Shown here: one piece after another, positions 21,081-31,950 of the stretch
Layout: each line of letters begins with the position of its first letter
How positions within the stretch are numbered: the stretch's first letter is position 1
DNA from: Jaltomata sinuosa
Lineage: Eukaryota; Streptophyta; Magnoliopsida; Solanales; Solanaceae
NCBI GenBank assembly: GCA_003996215.1
Contig: QJPP01000444.1
Coordinates: 62,001 to 126,000, forward strand
DNA: 64,000 bases
Direction of reading: 5' to 3'
The notes under the pieces: generated by a model
What the model was told of the DNA's origin: nothing
Databases searched by the model: none
The model's input: only the letters and a program-made list of their open reading frames with translations
Position numbers and translations under genes: made by a program

Positions 21081-22545
21081 TTAGGCTTATTTTTTTAAGT
21101 CTTAACCTCCAAACAAAGTCAGTTTTCTCTCAAGTAAGTTTCAAGAAGAAAAAATAGCGTTCTTCTCCAAGTTTTAGACCTAGGACTTTTTCCTTCAAGC
21201 TTCAACTTTAGATTTTCTTGAAGAATCTTCTTCTATCAGGTATGGGGATATTCAGTAAGGGTTTAGTTCACCCTTATGCCCAAAACTCCAGTCTCTTCTT
21301 CAAATATTCAGGGTTTTCAAGATTAGGGTTCCTACCCAATTATGCAAATTATTCCAGTATTTATTATTTATGATTCCTATATGATTTGTATCCTGTTTTA
21401 TATGAATCATAATATGTTTTAATGATTTGCATGAGTTTTCACCATGATTTGAGAAACTATGAATATAGCCTTAAATCGTAGTATTTTCTAGTGAATTGAT
21501 TTTCTTGAAAATTCAAACTTAAACTACTAGTCGCAGCTTACTACAGTTTTTCAGAAAAATGGTGAATTTAGACCAGTTAGTTCTATGTCAGAAATTTAGG
21601 ACTTTAGTTTTAAATGAGCTATTAGTATTCAGTTTGGGAGTAGTGTTTAGAACCGAGTTGGACTAGGGTTTAGCATGCCCTTAGGTCCCAGAACTACGAG
21701 CCACTGTAGGTTATTTTGCCCCTTAGTTGGGCCACAAAACTAGTGATCACATCAGCCATGCCTTTATACCTTGGCATGGTATATTGGGTCCTCTTGATGG
21801 GGCGTATACATTGGACTCCATGTTTAACTCACATGGTTTATGTTGGTTAATAGACTCTCCAACAATATTAGTTTCAGTAAAGTACTACAGGCCCTCAATT
21901 TATGTTTATTCTCAACTTTCAGTATGTTTTCAGTTTACTCTTTCATTTTAGCTTTTTATGCATGATTATATTTTGGGCCTATGTACTATATTTCAGTTCA
22001 ATTTACATACTTATTCAGTATTTTAGCATGTTTACATATTCAGTTAGCTTTGCATATCTCTCATGCACAATACATCCAAAGTTCTGATGCATATTTTATA
22101 TGCTGCTTCATATCATAATGTAGGTTCAGGTTCTCAGATTCCACTGCGTGATTAGTTTGTATCTGTGCCACCTCAGCATCATCCAGTGGTGAGTCCTCAT
22201 CATCCGAGGATATATCTTTACATGCTTTTTGAGTTAGTCAGTTTTCCCTATTTTTAGTATTTGTAGTTAGCTAGGGGCATGTCCCAGCAGCTCATCAGTA
22301 TTAGAGGCTTTCAAACATAGAGTCAGACTTAGTTGATTTGGGTTGTTCTTCTTTTCAGACGGTTATTTGTTCAAATATTTTCGGTTGAATTCTTTTCATA
22401 TTATATGCTTTATTCAGTTATGCTTCCTCTTGTTAGAGTTATGTCAGAATGCTTGTGATATACCAGATATAGGGTTAGCTTTGGGTCACTTGTGATCCTA
22501 GGTCCCATGTTACATCTAGGGGCTAGCCTCGGGGTGTGACAAACT

Positions 22546-22557
22546 TGGTATTAGAGC
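22546..22557 (+). other. Primer-binding site, tRNA-iMet type
   Basis: TGGTATTAGAGC follows the LTR end at 22541 by four bases. It has one change (C to T) from the family consensus TGGTATCAGAGC. Confidence 0.85.
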
Positions 22558-22754
22558 ATTAGGTTCAAAAGTCCTAGGGTGTCGAAAAGCCGCACTAAGT
22601 AGAGTCTCTTTCATGAGTGTGAAGCGTGCCACACTTAATGGGGAGAGACTGCGAGGTGTTTTAAGAAAACCTTCATTTCTTTCATTATCTTTATAGTGCA
22701 ATGGAGTTTAATTCAGTTTCTCCTCTCTAATTTGTTTGTTATGCATTTCAGATC

Positions 22755-23930
22755 ATGCCTCCTCATAGAGCTAATGAACGCAATGCTAACGCTAACCCTC
22801 CAGCCCTGAACCATGAGGTTACGAATATGAAGTTTCATAATGCGATCCAGTTGTTGGCACATACTGTAGACAATCAGGCTAATCAACAGGACCCAGTTCC
22901 TGCAAACCAAAATAGTGGATCAGCTGCAACCCAGGTTCGAGATTTTTTTTGTATGAATCCGCCAGAGTTTCTAAGGTTAATGGTTAGTGAAGATCCACAG
23001 AATTTCATTGATGAGATTAAGAAGATTCTTGTGGTGATGAAAGTGACCTGTGCGGATAGTGTTGAGTTAGCATCTTATCAACTCAAGGATATGGCTCATA
23101 TTTGGTTCACTTAGCGGAAAGACAGCAGGGGTGTGAATGCAGCTCCTATGGCATGGGATTGTTTTACTAGAGTTTTTTTGGACAAGTTCTTCCCGAGGGA
23201 GTTGAGGAAGGCTAAGGTCCAAGAGTTTATGAATTTGAGGCAGGGATCGATGTCAATCTAGGAATATGGGTTAAAGTTCACCCAGCTTTCTAAGTATTTC
23301 CCATCTATGGTGGCCGATTTGAGGGCACAAATAGGCAAGTTCTTGTATGGGGTATCTAATTTGGTGAAAATGGAGTGTAAGAATACTATGTTATTGGGGG
23401 ATATGGATATCTCTAGACTGATAACCCATGCTCAGCAGGTTGAGGAAGATAAGCTTAAGGAGATTGCTAGGGATAATAAGAAGGCTAGGATAGGCAATTA
23501 TGAATATTCTCAGCAGAGGTCGGGCGGTGGGAATCGCTCACAGTTTCAGCAGAGGTATTTAGCCCTAGCAACTTCATCAGCTAGTTCTCCAACTCCCAGA
23601 CCTCGACAGGATCGGAAAAAGAGGGCAGCAAGATCTAAGTCACAAGTTAGTGTTTCAGGTAACTGTACTTTTCCATCCTGCCCCAAGTGTGGTAGAAATC
23701 ATCCAGGTGAGTGTTTTGTTGGTAGAGAGGGGTGTCTTAGGTGTGGTTAGCTTGGCCATAGGTTGAAGGATCGCCTCTCCGCCAGGCAGGGTCAGGGAGG
23801 TAATAAGATCAGTCTACCACTTCAGAAGCTCCAGCAGATTGCACAGCTTAGCAAGGTACTACTTCTGGCACATGTGGTGGTCAGTATTAGAACCGTCTCT
23901 ATGCCATATCTTCACGTTAAGATTAGGAGA
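22755..23930 (+). pseudogene. Gag protein of element 3
   Basis: One frame runs from ATG 22755 to about 23930. It is interrupted only by TAG codons at 23112-23114, near 23260 and at 23748-23750, at places where relatives have glutamine. In order it shows NHEVTNMKFHNAIQLLAH, the MNPPEF motif, SEDPQNFIDEIKKIL, ASYQLKDMAHIWF, FFPRELR, the MLLGDMDISRLITHAQQVEEDKLKE segment, a basic Ser/Gln-rich linker and the zinc-knuckle region CPKCGRNHPGEC with a second CLRCG-X4-H. It would bind and package element RNA. All three stops fit C-to-T change of CAG, as expected from decay of methylated CHG sites. Confidence 0.9.
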
Positions 23931-23939
23931 GTTAAACAA

Positions 23940-24420
23940 ATATAGTCACCGGTATGTTATCACTCTTCTCTCTTGATGTTTATGCCTTTTAGACCCATGG
24001 GCTTCCCTATATTTCGTAACCCCCTATGGTGCATGTAAATTCGGAGTCAGTCTTGAAAAATATCTAGAGACCATCCCAGTCTCAACTCTATTTGGTGAGT
24101 CAGTCCTAGCAAAGAGGGTGTACAGAGGTTTCCCAGTTTTAGTCCTTCATAAAGTCACCTAAGTAGATTTAGTAGATTTAGATATGACTGACATTGATGC
24201 CATTCTTGGCATGGATTAGCTACATTCCTGTTATGCCTCAGTTGATTGCAGAACCAGAGTTGTGAAATTCTAGTTTCCAAATGAGCTTGTCATTGAAAGG
24301 CAGGGCAGTCCTCCAACATCAAAAATTCATTTCATATCTTACCTCAAAGCTAGGAAGATTATCTCAAAGGGTTACATCTACCATATAGTCTGGGTTAAGG
24401 ATTTTGAGTTTGAAACCCCA
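23940..24420 (+). pseudogene. Protease of element 3, badly decayed
   Basis: The phrase SLDVYAF and a T-H-G remnant of the active-site loop are at 23970-24000. The GESVLAKRVY-like segment is at 24097, the VDLDMTDIDAILGMD-like segment at 24160-24220, and the CRTRVVKF-like end at 24250. Each is in a different frame or broken by stops, so several small indels have occurred. It is recognised by order and by comparison with 7150-7490. Confidence 0.65.
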
Positions 24421-24439
24421 CCTTTCTAGTCAATTCCGG

Positions 24440-25330
24440 TAGTTAGTGAGTTTCCAGAAGTGTTTCCTGAAGATCTGCCTAGAGTCCCTCCTGAGCGAGA
24501 GATCAACTTTGGATAGACGTTCTTCCAGATACGCAGACTATATCTATTCCTCCTTACATAATGGCTCCATATGAGCTTAAGTATTTGAAAGAACAACTTA
24601 AGGACCTCCTAGATAAAGGTTTCATCAAACCTAGCATCTCTCAATGGGGTGCTATAGTTCTCTTCATGCGCAAGAAGGACGATTCTCTCAGAATGTGTAT
24701 AGACTACCATTAGTTGAACAAGGTCACAATCAGGAATAAGTATCCCATCCCTAGGATTGATAACCTATTCAACCAGCTTTAGGGTGCCACCTATTTCTCC
24801 AAGATTGACCTTATATCCGGTTATCATCAGCTCATAGTTAGAGAGTGTGATATTCCAAAAACTGCTTTCAGGACTCGGTATGGTCACTATGAATTTGTGG
24901 TTATGTCTTTTGGACTAACGAATGCTCCTGCAACTTTTATGGACTTGATGAACAGGGTGTTCAAGTAGAATTTGGACATGTTCATTATTGTCTTTATAGA
25001 CGATATATTAGTCTACTCGCGAAGGGAGGAGGAGCATGCTAATAATTTGAGAGTGGTGCTGCAAACTCTCAAGGATCGTTAGTTGTTGACCAAATTTAGT
25101 AAGTGTGAGTTACGATTGCAGTCGGGTACTTTTTTGGGTCATGTGGTGTCTAAGAAGGGCATCCGAGTGGATTCTCACAAGATAGAGGTGGTAAAGAATT
25201 AGCTTAGACCCACTTCTCTGACAGACATTAGGAGATTTTTGGGTCTAGCTGGTTACTACAGAAGATTTGTTGAGGGGTTTTCATCCATAGCTTATCCATT
25301 GACCGTTCACTCAGAAGAAGATTAAGTTCC
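24440..25330 (+). pseudogene. Reverse transcriptase of element 3
   Basis: EFPEVFPEDLPRVPPEREINF is followed by a one-base frame change near 24512. Then come ISIPPYIMAPYELKYLKEQL, KKDDSLRMCIDYH, motif A in FSKIDLISGYHQL, the SFGLTNAPATFMDLMNRVFK segment, and IVFIDDILVYSR at about 24990-25015 with the paired aspartates. The connection region GHVVSKKGIRVDSHKIEVVKN and FLGLAGYYRRFVEGFSSIAYPLT follow, with a frame change near 25305. Five or so stops are single-base changes at conserved Q/W/R positions. Catalytic residues themselves are kept. Confidence 0.9.
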
Positions 25331-25803
25331 AGTGGTCAGACAAGTGTGAGAAAAACTTCCAAGAGTTGAAAACTAGGTTGACCACAACCCCAATTTTAAC
25401 TCTACTAGAGGTTTCAAATGGTTTCATAGTACATTGTGATGCATCCAAAATTGGCCTCGGTTGTGTTCTGATGCAGCATGGTAAAGTCATTGCTTATGCC
25501 TCTAGACAGCTTAAGGTTCATGAGAGAAATTACCTGACTCATGATCGTGAGTTAGAAACAGTGGTCTTTGCCTTAAAGATTTGGAGACACTACTTGTAAG
25601 TGTCGAGGTAGATATGTTTACTTACCATAAGAGCCTTCAGTATATGTTCATGAAGAATGAGTTGAATCTTCATCAGAGAAGGTGGTTAGAGCTCTTCAAG
25701 GACTATGACATAAGTGTGCTTTATAATTCGGGTAAGACCAATGTAGTAGCAGATGCACTTAGAAGGTTGTCCATGGGTAGTGTGTCACAGGTTAAGGAAT
25801 GAT
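25331..25803 (+). pseudogene. RNase H of element 3
   Basis: The domain is read in two overlapping frames, 25366-25599 and 25581-25802. The first has VHCDASKIGLGCVLMQHGKV with the first catalytic aspartate, ASRQLKVHERNYLTHDRELE and ALKIWRHYL. A small deletion near 25598 (the LYC of the usual LYCVHVDIFTDHK is lost) shifts the frame. The rest has KSLQYMF, LKDYDISVLY-like and GKTNVVADALRRLS. Confidence 0.88.
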
Positions 25804-26912
25804 AGAAGGAATTAGCCAGAGATGTTTACAAGCTTGCTCGATTAGGAGTTCACCTTACAGATTCGTCAGAAGGTAGTGTCACTGTTTAGAATGGGTCAGA
25901 GTCTTCATTGGTAGCCGAGGTGAAGGAAAAGCAAGACTTTGATCCCATCTTACTTCAGCTAAAAGGTGCTTTCCAGCAGCAGAGAGTAGAGGTCTTCTCC
26001 TAAGGGGAAGATTGTGTACTTTGTTATCAGGGTTGGTTATGTGTTCCTGATGTAGGTGATTTGAGGTAGCAGATTTTGATAGAGACTCATAGCTCCAGGT
26101 ATTCCGTCCACCCTGGTGCCACCAAGATATATCGTTACCTATGGGAAGTCTATTGGTGGAATGGTATGAAGAGGGACAGTGCTGATTTTGTGGCTAAGTG
26201 TCCCAACTGTTAGCAAGTGAAGGTAGAACATCAGGGACCAAGTGGTATGACTCAGGACATGGAAATTCCTACTTAGAAGTGGGAGGTCATCAATATGGAT
26301 TTCATTACAGGCTTACCTCATACTCACAAGCAGCATGATTCTATTTGGGTGATTGTGGACAAGATGACTAAGCCAACCCACTTCTTGGCCATTAAGACTA
26401 CTGATTCAGAGGAGGATTATGCCAGTCTCCACATCTGTAAGATTGTCAGGTTTCACAGAGTTCCCTTATCTATTATCTTAGATAGGGGTACTCAGTTCAC
26501 ATCTTTGTTTTGGAGATCATTTCAGAAGGGTCTTAGTATGAAGGTTAATCTTAGCACAACTTTTCACCTGCAAATAGATTTTCAGGCAGAGCGTACCATT
26601 CAGACCTTAAAGGATATGTTGAGAGCTTATGTAATCGACTTCAAAGGTAATTGGGATGATCACTTACCTCTTCTAGAGTTTGACTATAATAACAGATTTA
26701 AATCTAGCATACAGATGGCTCCATATGAGGCACTTAATTAGCGGAGGTGTATATCACCTATAGTTTGGTTTGAGGTAGGTGAAGTAACTTTGATAGGTCG
26801 AGTTTCAGTCCATGAGACCATGGAGAAGGTTCAACTTATTATAGAAAGGTTAAAGGCCACTCAAAGTCATTAGAAATCCTATGCAGATGTGAGAAGAAGA
26901 GAGCTAGAATTT
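25804..26912 (+). pseudogene. Integrase N-terminal and core of element 3
   Basis: A zinc-binding H2C2 region is read at about 26085-26215 (HSSRYSVHPGATK, WWNGMKR, AKCPNC). The catalytic core has MDFITGLPHT with the first aspartate at 26295, WVIVDKMTKPTHFLAIKT, ILDRGTQFTSLFWRSFQ with the second aspartate near 26480, then the degenerate form of the HPQTDGQAER motif at 26560-26590 (LQIDFQAERTIQTL) carrying the glutamate, and MLRAYVIDFKGNWDDHLPLLEF. The frame 26295-26741 is open. The gene is then cut at 26912 by a LINE insertion. Confidence 0.9.
26908..26912. repeat. LINE target-site duplication AATTT, left copy
   Basis: AATTT ends the left integrase part; AATTT starts the right part at 27899-27903. 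Removing 26913-27903 rejoins the integrase codons LEFEVDDWVF in the way seen uninterrupted at 18165-18190 in element 2. The duplication may extend by two mismatched bases. Confidence 0.8.
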
Positions 26913-27898
26913 ATTTTATTCTTTTAATTAAAGTGGGTCTTGAAGACCCTTTATTAATAAAACAAATCCGCAAAGTACAAAAAAGGGGTGAACCCAAACA
27001 TGGCCCAACCCGAAATGAAAATAAGGAAATGAAAAAAACAAACAAACGTCTGAAACAAAAACAAAAAGGAAATGGACAGAAAAGGAAAGGGGAGGGAGAT
27101 GACTGGACATTGTCTTCGCCTGAGAGATGCAACTGGTGTAATCTTCCTCATCTCGGCAAGGGTTGAGCAGACGGAAGGGTAAGTACCTTTCTCAAGCTCT
27201 GAGCAGCAAGGATTGTAGAAATGGTGAAGCTTTAGGTGTATTTCACACAAGGCATTTTTGAGTCTCACAAATGCCATGAAATCAGCCCAAAAAAAGACTT
27301 CTTCGTCTCCACCATTTGTAGATCTGTGCTTTAGTAACAAGCTAAGTGTTTACCCTTTGGTTTCAATAGAAACCCATTTTTGATGTTGAATTTCCCCTCA
27401 TCATTCTCTTTCTGACAGGTTGATCTCAGCCAAGGAACTAATACCACTGTCTAGAGAAATCAAAATGAGGGTCCATTTCAGGTCACAATGGGTAAGAGAC
27501 TGTTTTCGCATTCAACCCTTATAGATTGTTATTTCTTTGTACTCTAGTAGCTTAGCATGTGTATTATCAGGCTGTCTTCCCATTCTTGAAATGCCTGATT
27601 ATGGTTCTGAAGTTGTGTTACTGTTGTGTGTTTCTACTTTTATCCACTTGATTTGCATCCTTTGTGTTAGCTCCTCTTATTATCAAAAGTTCCAGATTGG
27701 AACTTTTTAATTCTAAGATTTGAAATCTGTTGCTTGTCCAATTCTAGGATGGTTTTGGCCTCCTTAGGTAATTCTTGATTTGATGAGTATGTTATTCTAT
27801 CTATTCCTGCAAAAAAAGAAAACCTAGTTACCAATAAAATCTACCAGCTTGTTGCCTTTTCTGTATACATGCTCCACCACTGCATTCACCTCCTCTAT
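26913..27898 (-). mobile_element. 5'-truncated LINE inserted in element 3 integrase
   Basis: On the minus strand the insert opens with the C-terminal end of a plant LINE ORF2 RNase H (EEVNAVVEHVYRKGNKLVDF at about 27895-27840, then ITYSSNQELPKEAKTILELD and KQQISNLRIKKF after a frame change). It then has 600-700 bp of 3' untranslated DNA and an A-rich tail (AATTAAAAGAATAAAATAAA) at 26930-26913. The 5' truncation, A-rich tail and short target duplication are typical of L1-type target-primed insertion. The open frames at 26911-27340 are in the 3' UTR and are not genes. Confidence 0.82.
27640..27898 (-). pseudogene. LINE ORF2 C-terminal RNase H fragment
   Basis: This is about 75 codons from the end of a non-LTR reverse transcriptase polyprotein of plant LINE type. 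Seen are EHVYRKGNKLVDF, the usual place for the REGN.LAD.LA motif, then a stop, a frame change, and DRITYSSNQELPKEAKTI with the conserved LPKEAK phrase. Upstream catalytic domains are absent because of 5' truncation. It is assigned by motif recognition and by context inside an insertion with a target duplication. Confidence 0.7.
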
Positions 27899-28345
27899 AA
27901 TTTGAGGTTGATGATTGGGTTTTTTGAAAGTGTCACCCATGAAGGGGGTGATGAGGTTCGGTAAGAAGGGGAAGCTTAGTCCCCGATAAGTAGGTCCTTA
28001 CAGGACTTTAAGGAGAGTTGGCAAACTAGCTTATAAGTTAGAGTTGCCTGCAAATATAGCATCCGTGCACCCAGTCTTCCATGTATCCTTGTTGAAGAAA
28101 TACATTGGTGATCCAGCTTTAGTTGTGCCCTTAGAAAGCGTGGGTGTAAAGAATAGTATCTCTTACGAAGAGGTCCCAGTTTAGATTCTTGATCGTCAGA
28201 TTCGGAGGTTGAGAAACAAGGAAGTCGCTTTAGTGAAAGTCCTTTGGAGGAACTAGTCAGTTGAGGGAGCTACTTGGGAAGTAGAAGCAGCCATGACGAC
28301 CAAGTACCCCCACCTCTTCCCATCCGATTCAGCTTCAGCTTGAGG
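27899..28345 (+). pseudogene. Integrase C-terminus and chromodomain of element 3
   Basis: This is the continuation of the gene interrupted at 26912. It reads EVDDWVF, then KGVMRFGKKGKLSP (after a frame change), GPYRTLRRVGKLAYKLELP, FHVSLLKKYIGDPALVVPLESVGV, EEVPV-ILDRQIRRLRNKEVALVKVLWRN and EGATWEVEAAMTTKYPHLFPSD. The last part is the chromodomain found in chromoviruses. Single stops (near 28183 and 28255) break it. About 50 bp of non-coding spacer and the polypurine tract follow after more 3' sequence. Confidence 0.88.
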
Positions 28346-28544
28346 TAATAGTCCCTCCAAATTCCTCAGTTTACTTTCAGTATCTTTGTTATGTTTCCTT
28401 AGCTATTCTTGGATTTTCAGCATGTTTCCATGTCCTTAGAACTCAATTTAGTCAAATATCATCTTCTAGTACTCAGTTGGTTGAGAATGCAGCTCTTTCC
28501 CTCCAAACTCAGTTTTTTAGTCTTCATTCGAGGATGAATGATCT

Positions 28545-28558
28545 CAAGGAGGAGATAC
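28545..28558 (+). other. Polypurine tract of element 3
   Basis: CAAGGAGGAGATAC lies immediately before the 3' LTR start at 28559, matching the location of the tracts before 11989 and 18777. Confidence 0.7.
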
Positions 28559-30645
28559 TATATCACCCTAGAAATTCTAAGCCTAGAACCAGCTGATAAA
28601 AATAAGAAAAAATTTTTCCAAGTGTCAGCCAAGTCCACGAGCTAGATCCATGAGTCGTGGAACAGTCCACGAGCCGTGGACTGGACTCGTGGAAATCAGT
28701 TAGATGCCAGCAAGTTTTGGGTCAAGTTCACGAGCTGGAACAACGGACTGTGGAACTGACCATGAGTCATGGATTGCACTCGTGGAACTTAGACCTGAGG
28801 CCCAATAATTTCCTTGAAACCATGACCAGATTCCATGTACCGTAGAATGGTCTACAGACCATGGACTGGTGTCGTGAATCTAATACCTGAGGGTCATAAA
28901 TTCCTTAGGAATCACAAATAGGTTCCACGATCCATGGATGGTTCCACGAGTCGTGAACCTTATCCGTAAATCTCAGACCCGCAGCTTGACAAAAAGGCCC
29001 ATGAACCACGACAAGGTTCCATGAGTCATGGAAGCTTTCACGAACCGTGGAACTTGTCTGTGGAACCTGAGCCACGAATTTCTCAGCAGTTTTAAATTTT
29101 GTTTCTTAGGGGTATTTTAGACCTTTCCTTCTTAAATTAGCTCTGACTATAAATAGTCTTAGGATTATTTTATTTAGTCTAATCCTCCAAACAAAGTCAA
29201 TTTTCTCTCAAGTTAGTTTCAAGAAGAAAAAAGAGCGTTCTTCTCCAAGTTTCAGACCTAGGGATTTCTCCTCCAAGCTTCAACTTCAGATTTTCTTAAA
29301 GAATCTTCTTCCATAAGGTATAGGGGTATTCCATAAGGGTTTAGTTCACCCTTATGCCCAAAACTCTAGTCTCTTCTTCAAATCTTCATGGTTTCAAGAT
29401 TAGGGCTCTTACCCTATAATGGAAATTATTCCAGTATTTATTATTTATGATTCCTACATGATTTGTATCTTGTTTATATGAATTATAATTTGTTTTAATG
29501 ATTTGAATGTGTTTTCACCATGATTTGAGAAACTATAAATCTAGCCCTAAATCGTAGTATTTTTAGGTGAATTGATTTTCTTGAAAAATTGAACTTAAAG
29601 TACTAGTCGAGTTTAAAAAAGTAGGAATCAGCCAGCGTCATCTTACTACAGTTTTTCAGAAAAATAGTGAATTCAGACCAGTTAGTTCTGTCTCAGATAT
29701 TCAGGACTTCAGTTTTAAATGAGTTATTAATATTCAGTTTGGGAGTAGTGTTTAACACTGAGTTGGACTAGGGTTTAGCTTACCCTCAAGTCTCAGAACT
29801 ACGTGCCACCATAGGTTATTTAGCCCATCAGTTGGGCCTCAGAATTAGTGATCACATTAGCAATGCCTTTATACCCTGGCAAGGTATATTGGGTCCTCTT
29901 GATGGGGCGTATACATCGAACTCCACATTTAGCTCATGTGGTTTATGTCGGTTAATAGTATCTCTCACAGGATTAATTTCAGTAAAGTACTACATGCCCT
30001 AAGTTTATGTTTATTCTCAACTTTCAGTATTTTTTCAGTTTACTCTTTCATTCAGCTTTTTATGCATGATTTTATTTTCGGCCTATGTACTATAGTTCAG
30101 TTCAGTTTACATACTTATTCAGTATTTTAGCATGTTTACATATTCAGTTAGCTTTGCATATCCCTCATGCTCAGTACAGTCAAAGTATTGACGCATACTC
30201 TATATGTTGCATCCTATCATGATGCAGGTTCAGGTTCTTAGATTCAGCTGCATGATTAGTTCGTATTTATGCCACCTCAGCATCAGCCAGTGGTGATTCC
30301 TCATCATCCGAGGAAATATCTATACATGCTTTTTGAGTTACTTAGTTGTCCCTATTTTATGTATTTAGATTTAGCTGGGGGCATGTCCCAGCAGCTCATC
30401 AGTATTAGAGGCTTTCATACATAGAGTTGGACTTAGTTGATTTTGGTTGTTTTGCTTTTTAGACAGTTATTTGTTTGGATATGCTAAGTTGAATTCTTTT
30501 TATATTATATGTTTTAGTCAATTTTGCTTCCGATTGTTAGAATTATCTCATAATGCTTGTGATATACCAGATTCAGGGTTAGCTTGGGGTCACTTGTGAT
30601 CCTGGGTCCCGTGTTACGTCTAGGGGCTAGCCTTGGGGAATCACA
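28559..30645 (+). repeat. 3' LTR of element 3, 2087 bp
   Basis: It is collinear with 20482-22541. Its first bases are TATATCACCCTAG instead of TGTAACACCCTAG, so the terminal TG is lost by mutation. Its end is GGGGAATCACA, against GGGGTGTGACA. It carries the palindrome array at 28620-29085 and a 40 bp stretch at 29605-29645 that the 5' LTR lacks, which explains most of the length difference. Confidence 0.9.
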
Positions 30646-30650
30646 AAACA
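30646..30650. repeat. Target-site duplication AAACA, right copy
   Basis: This is the second copy of the duplication at 20477-20481 and sets the right end of element 3 exactly. Confidence 0.9.
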
Positions 30651-31246
30651 TGACCCTACCTCCCAATGTCCATAAAAAGGGGCCTATGTTACCTTCAATT
30701 CAAACCTCTGATAAGTTCTACCAGTGAGATCATTTCACTGTTTCTCAACATATCCAAAATGCTTCTCGAAATGTTCCCTTTGTGTAAACATTTTCTCCGC
30801 TAAAGGCTCAAATTGAATAGTGACACACCATGCTTCGCCAATGTACACTTATACAACTGCTCCACCTATGACACAAACTCAAGGACTATGTTTCATAGAT
30901 GTTGATCACTATGTTGAAACTAAAAATGAGGAAAAAGTAGTCAATAAGGAAAGATTAATAGAAAGCTCAAAAGTTTAGAAGATGCTATGAGAGGTCTTCG
31001 TGGACTTGGTAGTAACCAAAGTGTATGATATGAATAGTTATGTGCATTTCCTGAGGCTGAGTTGCCACCAGGTTATAAGATTTCAAATTTTGAGAAGTTT
31101 GATGGATCCATAAACCCTTTCTTCAATTTGAACACCTACTGTTAAAAGTTGATCGGTGTGGATAAGAATGAAGATGCTAGAGTCAAATTTTTCAACCAAA
31201 GTTTGAGAGGAAAAGCTTTAGAGTGGTACACTAAGAAAGATGTAAC
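30651..31246 (+). pseudogene. Gag fragment of the fourth Ty3/gypsy element, right part
   Basis: The frame continues from 20476 with LPPNVHKKGPMLPS, then stops. Further on a clear capsid segment is seen at 31030-31246: LCAFPEAELPPGYKISNFEKF, DGSINPFFNLNTYC, KLIGVDKNEDARVKFF, NQSLRGKALEWYTKKDVTKWN. This is the Retrotrans_gag region of a gypsy group distinct from the chromoviruses. Stops and one frame change occur between 30715 and 31030. It ends abruptly after DVTKWN, where an LRR gene fragment begins. No pol region of this element is in the window. Confidence 0.82.
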
Positions 31247-31950
31247 CAAATGGAATCATTGAGGGTACTAGACTTGAAGGATAATCACTTTACCAATCAA
31301 CTTGAGGATTTCAGGTACAATTCAGTACTAGTCAATATTGATATAAGAAAGAACCAGTTTCAAGGATATCTTCCCAAATCCATTCCGAACGTTGTGAGCA
31401 TATCCTTGATTATTTTAGGACACAATCACTTGCAAGGTCCTCTTCGCAAATCAATTCATAACCTTGTGAACCTAGTCCCTATTGATTTAGGACATAACCA
31501 GCGGCAAGGTCCTCTTCCAGATTCACATTACAACCTTTTCAATCTATATACACTTGTTCTTTCATCTAACAGCTTTAGTGGCAGTGTAGATGTTAACATC
31601 ATTTCAAACCTCAAACAGTTTTTCGTTCTTGATCTTTCATCTAATAATTTTTCTCTAACAAATGAGATCAAATTCAAGCCTACCTTGCCCCAATATCTTG
31701 TATTATTGGGGGTTTCCTCTTGTGAAATAAACGAACTGGACTTTTAATTTTGACATCAACAGAGCAGCTTTGGAACTCAGATCTTTTAAATTACAAGATT
31801 CAACGAAGAATGCCTTATTTGGTATAGTCTCATTGGATGTTTTACTTGGACATCTTAATCTATCCCACAACATGGTAACATGCAATGACCAGATTTCATT
31901 ACCTTCCTACTAAATACTATTGATTTATGGTGAAATTTTAGTCAAGGGAT
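31247..31950 (+). pseudogene. Leucine-rich-repeat receptor-like protein (RLP) fragment
   Basis: A frame from 31250 to 31744 codes for six to seven LRRs of the plant extracellular 24-residue type: LRVLDLKDNHFTNQL, LVNIDIRKNQFQGYLPKSI, LIILGHNHLQGPLRKSI, LVPIDLGHNQRQGPLP, LYTLVLSSNSFSGSVDVN and FFVLDLSSNNFSL. After stops the family continues in shifted frames to about 31940, with traces of an IQGRIPDWVW-like and an IDLRSNFLQG-like segment. The order matches the C-terminal half of Cf/Ve-class receptor-like proteins, which detect apoplastic microbial molecules. Signal peptide, N-cap, juxtamembrane and transmembrane parts are absent, so this is a stranded fragment. Confidence 0.85.

Larger units (their letters stand above)
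20482..22541 (+). repeat. 5' LTR of element 3, 2060 bp
   Basis: It starts TGTAACACCCTAGAA and ends GGGGTGTGACA. The U3 has a dense palindrome array, then a probable TATA element (ACTATAAATAG at about 21069) about 15 bases past a TTAATTTAGCTC stretch. The conserved CTTATGCCCAAAACTCC stretch is at about 21272. Open frames inside at 20583, 21727 and 21902 are LTR sequence, not genes. Confidence 0.9.
20482..30645 (+). mobile_element. Near-complete Ty3/gypsy chromovirus, plus strand (element 3)
   Basis: LTR 20482-22541, primer-binding site, gag, protease, RT, RNase H, integrase, chromodomain, polypurine tract and LTR 28559-30645 are all present in order, flanked by AAACA duplications. A 986 bp LINE fragment lies inside the integrase gene. 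The two LTRs are collinear and similar, more alike than those of element 2, so this is the youngest of the three chromoviruses. The coding region has scattered stops and a few frameshifts. It is inserted in the gag gene of a fourth retrotransposon. Confidence 0.93.

Noticed and set aside
26911..27340. Lysine-rich plus-strand frame and hydrophobic minus-strand frames
   Set aside because: They lie in the 3' untranslated part of the LINE. The lysine runs come from its A-rich stretch.
31250..31747. Possible intact short LRR protein gene of 165 codons
   Set aside because: It starts mid-repeat at a junction with gag, lacks signal peptide and caps, and the family continues downstream in broken frames.
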